Made by a program: the position numbers and the translations under genes
From: an uncultured bacterium
Lineage (GTDB): Bacteria > Actinomycetota > Coriobacteriia > Coriobacteriales > Coriobacteriaceae
Assembly: GCA_905216045.1 (NCBI GenBank)
Contig: CAJMSL010000002.1
Coordinates: 1-45,113 of the forward strand
Reading direction: 5' to 3'
Length of the DNA: 45,113 nt
Shown: positions 43,586 to 45,113 of the stretch, in pieces
Numbering within the stretch: position 1 is the stretch's first letter
How the letters are laid out: each line of letters begins with the position of its first letter
Notes under the pieces: model-generated
The model's database searches: none
The model's input: the letters and a program-made list of their open reading frames with translations, nothing else
Told to the model about the DNA's origin: nothing

Positions 43586-44524
43586 ATGCTGTTTTCCGGT
43601 ATCATCGCCGCCCTTACCTGCCTTTTGATTCCCATCATCATTTTGTTGCTGCTGCTTCCCAGCGCCTGCTATGTCGTTGAACAGCAGCATGCCGTGATCA
43701 TCGAGCGTCTGGGCAAGTTTAACCGCATCGTCAACGCGGGCTTCCACATGAAGGTGCCCGTGATCGACCGCAAAGCCGCCACGGTGAGTCTACGCACCAT
43801 GAAAAACGGTTTTGGTATCGACGTTAAGACTCAGGACAACGTGACCATCGGCCTTGAGGTCTCTGCTCAGTATCACGTGAGCTATGACATGGGTGCTGGC
43901 CCGGCGGATTCGGGCATCTACAAGAGCTACTATATGCTGCAGGAGCCCGTCGACCAGATGCGTGACTTCATCACCGACGCCCTGCGCTCTTCGATTCCCG
44001 TCTACACACTCGATGAGGTCTTTGCCAAGAAGGATGACATCGCCAAGGATGTCAACGCTACCGTTTCCGAGCAGATGGCCGCCTACGGCTTCACCCTCGT
44101 GTCGACGCTCATCACCAAAATCGCACTGCCGACCGAGGTCGAGAACTCCATGAACGACATCAACGCCGCCCAGCGCAAGCGCGCTGCGGCACAGGAGCTC
44201 GCCGAGGCAGACCGCATCAAGCGCGTCACCGAGGCGACCGCCGAGGCCGAGGCTATGGAAAAGGCGGGCGAGGGCATCGCCAACCAGCGCAAGGCCATCG
44301 CACTGGGTATCAAAGATTCGCTCGAGATCATCCAGGAGACGGGTGTCGGCAATGACGAGGCCAACCAACTGTTCATGTTTACGCAGTGGTCCGAGATGAT
44401 GACGGAGTTTGCTCGCACGGGTAAAACCTCGACGGTCGTGCTGCCGAGCGACTTCTCGCAGTCGGCCTCTATGTTCGAGCAGATGCTGGCTGCCGGTAAG
44501 GTTCAGAACGATTCGAAGGAGTAG
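43586..44524 (+). CDS. SPFH/Band 7 (stomatin-like) membrane protein
   Basis: 312 residues from ATG 43586, after GAGGAG. One N-terminal membrane helix (residues 4-27, IIAALTCLLIPIIILLLLLP), then the SPFH domain with VVEQQHAVIIERLGKFNRIVNAGFHMKVPVIDR, and a long Ala/Glu/Arg coiled coil from about 190 (NAAQRKRAAAQELAEADRIKRVTEATAEAEAMEK). Such proteins scaffold membrane domains. It lies six bases ahead of rlmH and is probably cotranscribed. Confidence 0.93.
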   Translation: MLFSGIIAALTCLLIPIIILLLLLPSACYVVEQQHAVIIERLGKFNRIVNAGFHMKVPVIDRKAATVSLRTMKNGFGIDVKTQDNVTIGLEVSAQYHVSYDMGAGPADSGIYKSYYMLQEPVDQMRDFITDALRSSIPVYTLDEVFAKKDDIAKDVNATVSEQMAAYGFTLVSTLITKIALPTEVENSMNDINAAQRKRAAAQELAEADRIKRVTEATAEAEAMEKAGEGIANQRKAIALGIKDSLEIIQETGVGNDEANQLFMFTQWSEMMTEFARTGKTSTVVLPSDFSQSASMFEQMLAAGKVQNDSKE

Positions 44525-44530
44525 ACGCGC

Positions 44531-45001
44531 GTGAAATACACCGTCGTTTGCGTCGGTAAGCTCAAGGAGCGCTTTTGGAAGGACGCGTGCGCTGAGTACA
44601 CCAAGCGTCTGGGCGCCTATGCCAAGGTTGATATCCGCGAGGTGGCCGATATCGACCCGGCTAAGGCGGGCGGCGTGGATGCCGCGCGCGACAAGGAGGG
44701 GGCGGCGATTCTTGCTGCCCTGCCGTCTCGAGCGCATGTGATCCTGCTGGCCATTGAGGGCAAAGAGCGCTCGAGCGAGGAGTTTTCGGCGAGGCTCGAC
44801 GATCTTATGCTGCGAGGCAGCAGCGACATTGCCTTTGTAATCGGCGGTTCGGACGGCGTGAGCGATGACGTGCGCGCACGAGCCGACGAGATGCTCAGCT
44901 TTGGACGCATTACCTTGCCGCATAACCTGGCGCGTGTGGTGCTGTTAGAGCAGATTTACCGTGCCTGCAAGATCAGTCGTGGCGAGCCGTATCACAAATA
45001 G
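44531..45001 (+). CDS. rlmH: 23S rRNA pseudouridine1915-N3-methyltransferase
   Basis: 156 residues, the usual size, starting at GTG. Methylates pseudouridine 1915 in helix 69 of 23S rRNA. SPOUT-fold motifs are present: VCVGKLKERFWKDACAEYTKRL at the start, ILLAIEGKERSSEEFS, FVIGGSDGVSDDV and the trefoil-knot end LPHNLARVVLLEQIYRACKISRGEPYHK. Confidence 0.96.
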   Translation: MKYTVVCVGKLKERFWKDACAEYTKRLGAYAKVDIREVADIDPAKAGGVDAARDKEGAAILAALPSRAHVILLAIEGKERSSEEFSARLDDLMLRGSSDIAFVIGGSDGVSDDVRARADEMLSFGRITLPHNLARVVLLEQIYRACKISRGEPYHK

Positions 45002-45074
45002 GTCGGCAATACGAAACAATGGCGTGGGACAATACCTTTCGTTTTGAGGAATGTGTCTGAAAGGACTATGCGAT

Positions 45075-45113
45075 ATGAAGATTGGGGTTGTCGGTTTTGG
45101 CAATATGGCGATC
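45075..45113 (+). CDS. proC: Start of a probable pyrroline-5-carboxylate reductase
   Basis: Only 13 codons are in the window: MKIGVVGFGNMAI. The GxGxMA pattern of an N-terminal NAD(P)-binding fold matches P5C reductase (usually GxGNMA), preceded by GAAAGGA. Other dinucleotide-binding families could start alike, so the call is tentative. Confidence 0.5.
   Translation, partial: MKIGVVGFGNMAI

Overview
The window looks like a chromosome segment of a high-GC Coriobacteriia actinobacterium, most like Collinsella. This rests on GC-rich codon use throughout, SD-led genes, the style of the tRNA and T-box leaders, and gene families familiar from that group: a DUF4012 membrane protein, a zinc-dependent phospholipase C family protein, and a tad pilus operon ending in DUF192. 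No phage, insertion sequence or CRISPR array is visible.

Layout. 1-3.7 kb is an accessory stretch: the 3' end of an ATP-binding/winged-helix protein, an unknown protein, an HNH nuclease with an unrecognised N-terminal domain, a small zinc-ribbon protein and a DUF5710 protein. tRNA-Val, with promoter and terminator, follows. 4.2-9.2 kb carries an EamA exporter, a DUF4012 protein and glmM, then a nearly perfect 100-nt hairpin and a terminator. 9.4-15.1 kb has an M32 carboxypeptidase and, facing away from it, a T-box-controlled pheST operon. 15.2-18.1 kb is an ECF-type nickel/cobalt importer (CbiM, CbiQ, CbiO) behind a perfect NikR-like operator; its ATPase gene is broken by an amber codon inside the ABC signature motif. 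18.1-22 kb has a zinc phospholipase-like protein, a convergent restriction-endonuclease-like protein, a divergent inverted repeat and pyk. 22.3-26.6 kb has a P-type Ca2+ ATPase behind a leader that folds over its own ribosome binding site, and rsgA.

26.8-36.4 kb is a complete-looking tad (Flp pilus) operon in tight, mostly overlapping order: cpaB/rcpC, tadZ, tadA, tadB, tadC, flp, an unknown membrane protein, a second pilin-like gene, a TadE-like gene, a large TadG-like gene with a lower-GC cysteine-rich centre, another TadE-like gene and DUF192. No prepilin peptidase gene is present here. A probable toxin-antitoxin pair and tRNA-Phe follow.

37.2-37.5 kb holds the most striking unexplained structure: four tandem 62-bp units, each a hairpin with 15-nt arms and a 17-18-nt loop, with paired changes between units. 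After it come a GH5-like protein that lacks the usual acid/base motif, then housekeeping translation genes (rsmI, metG, rsmA, a tatD-family nuclease), tRNA-Leu with a duplicated 3' end and terminator, an SPFH protein, rlmH and the start of a probable proC.
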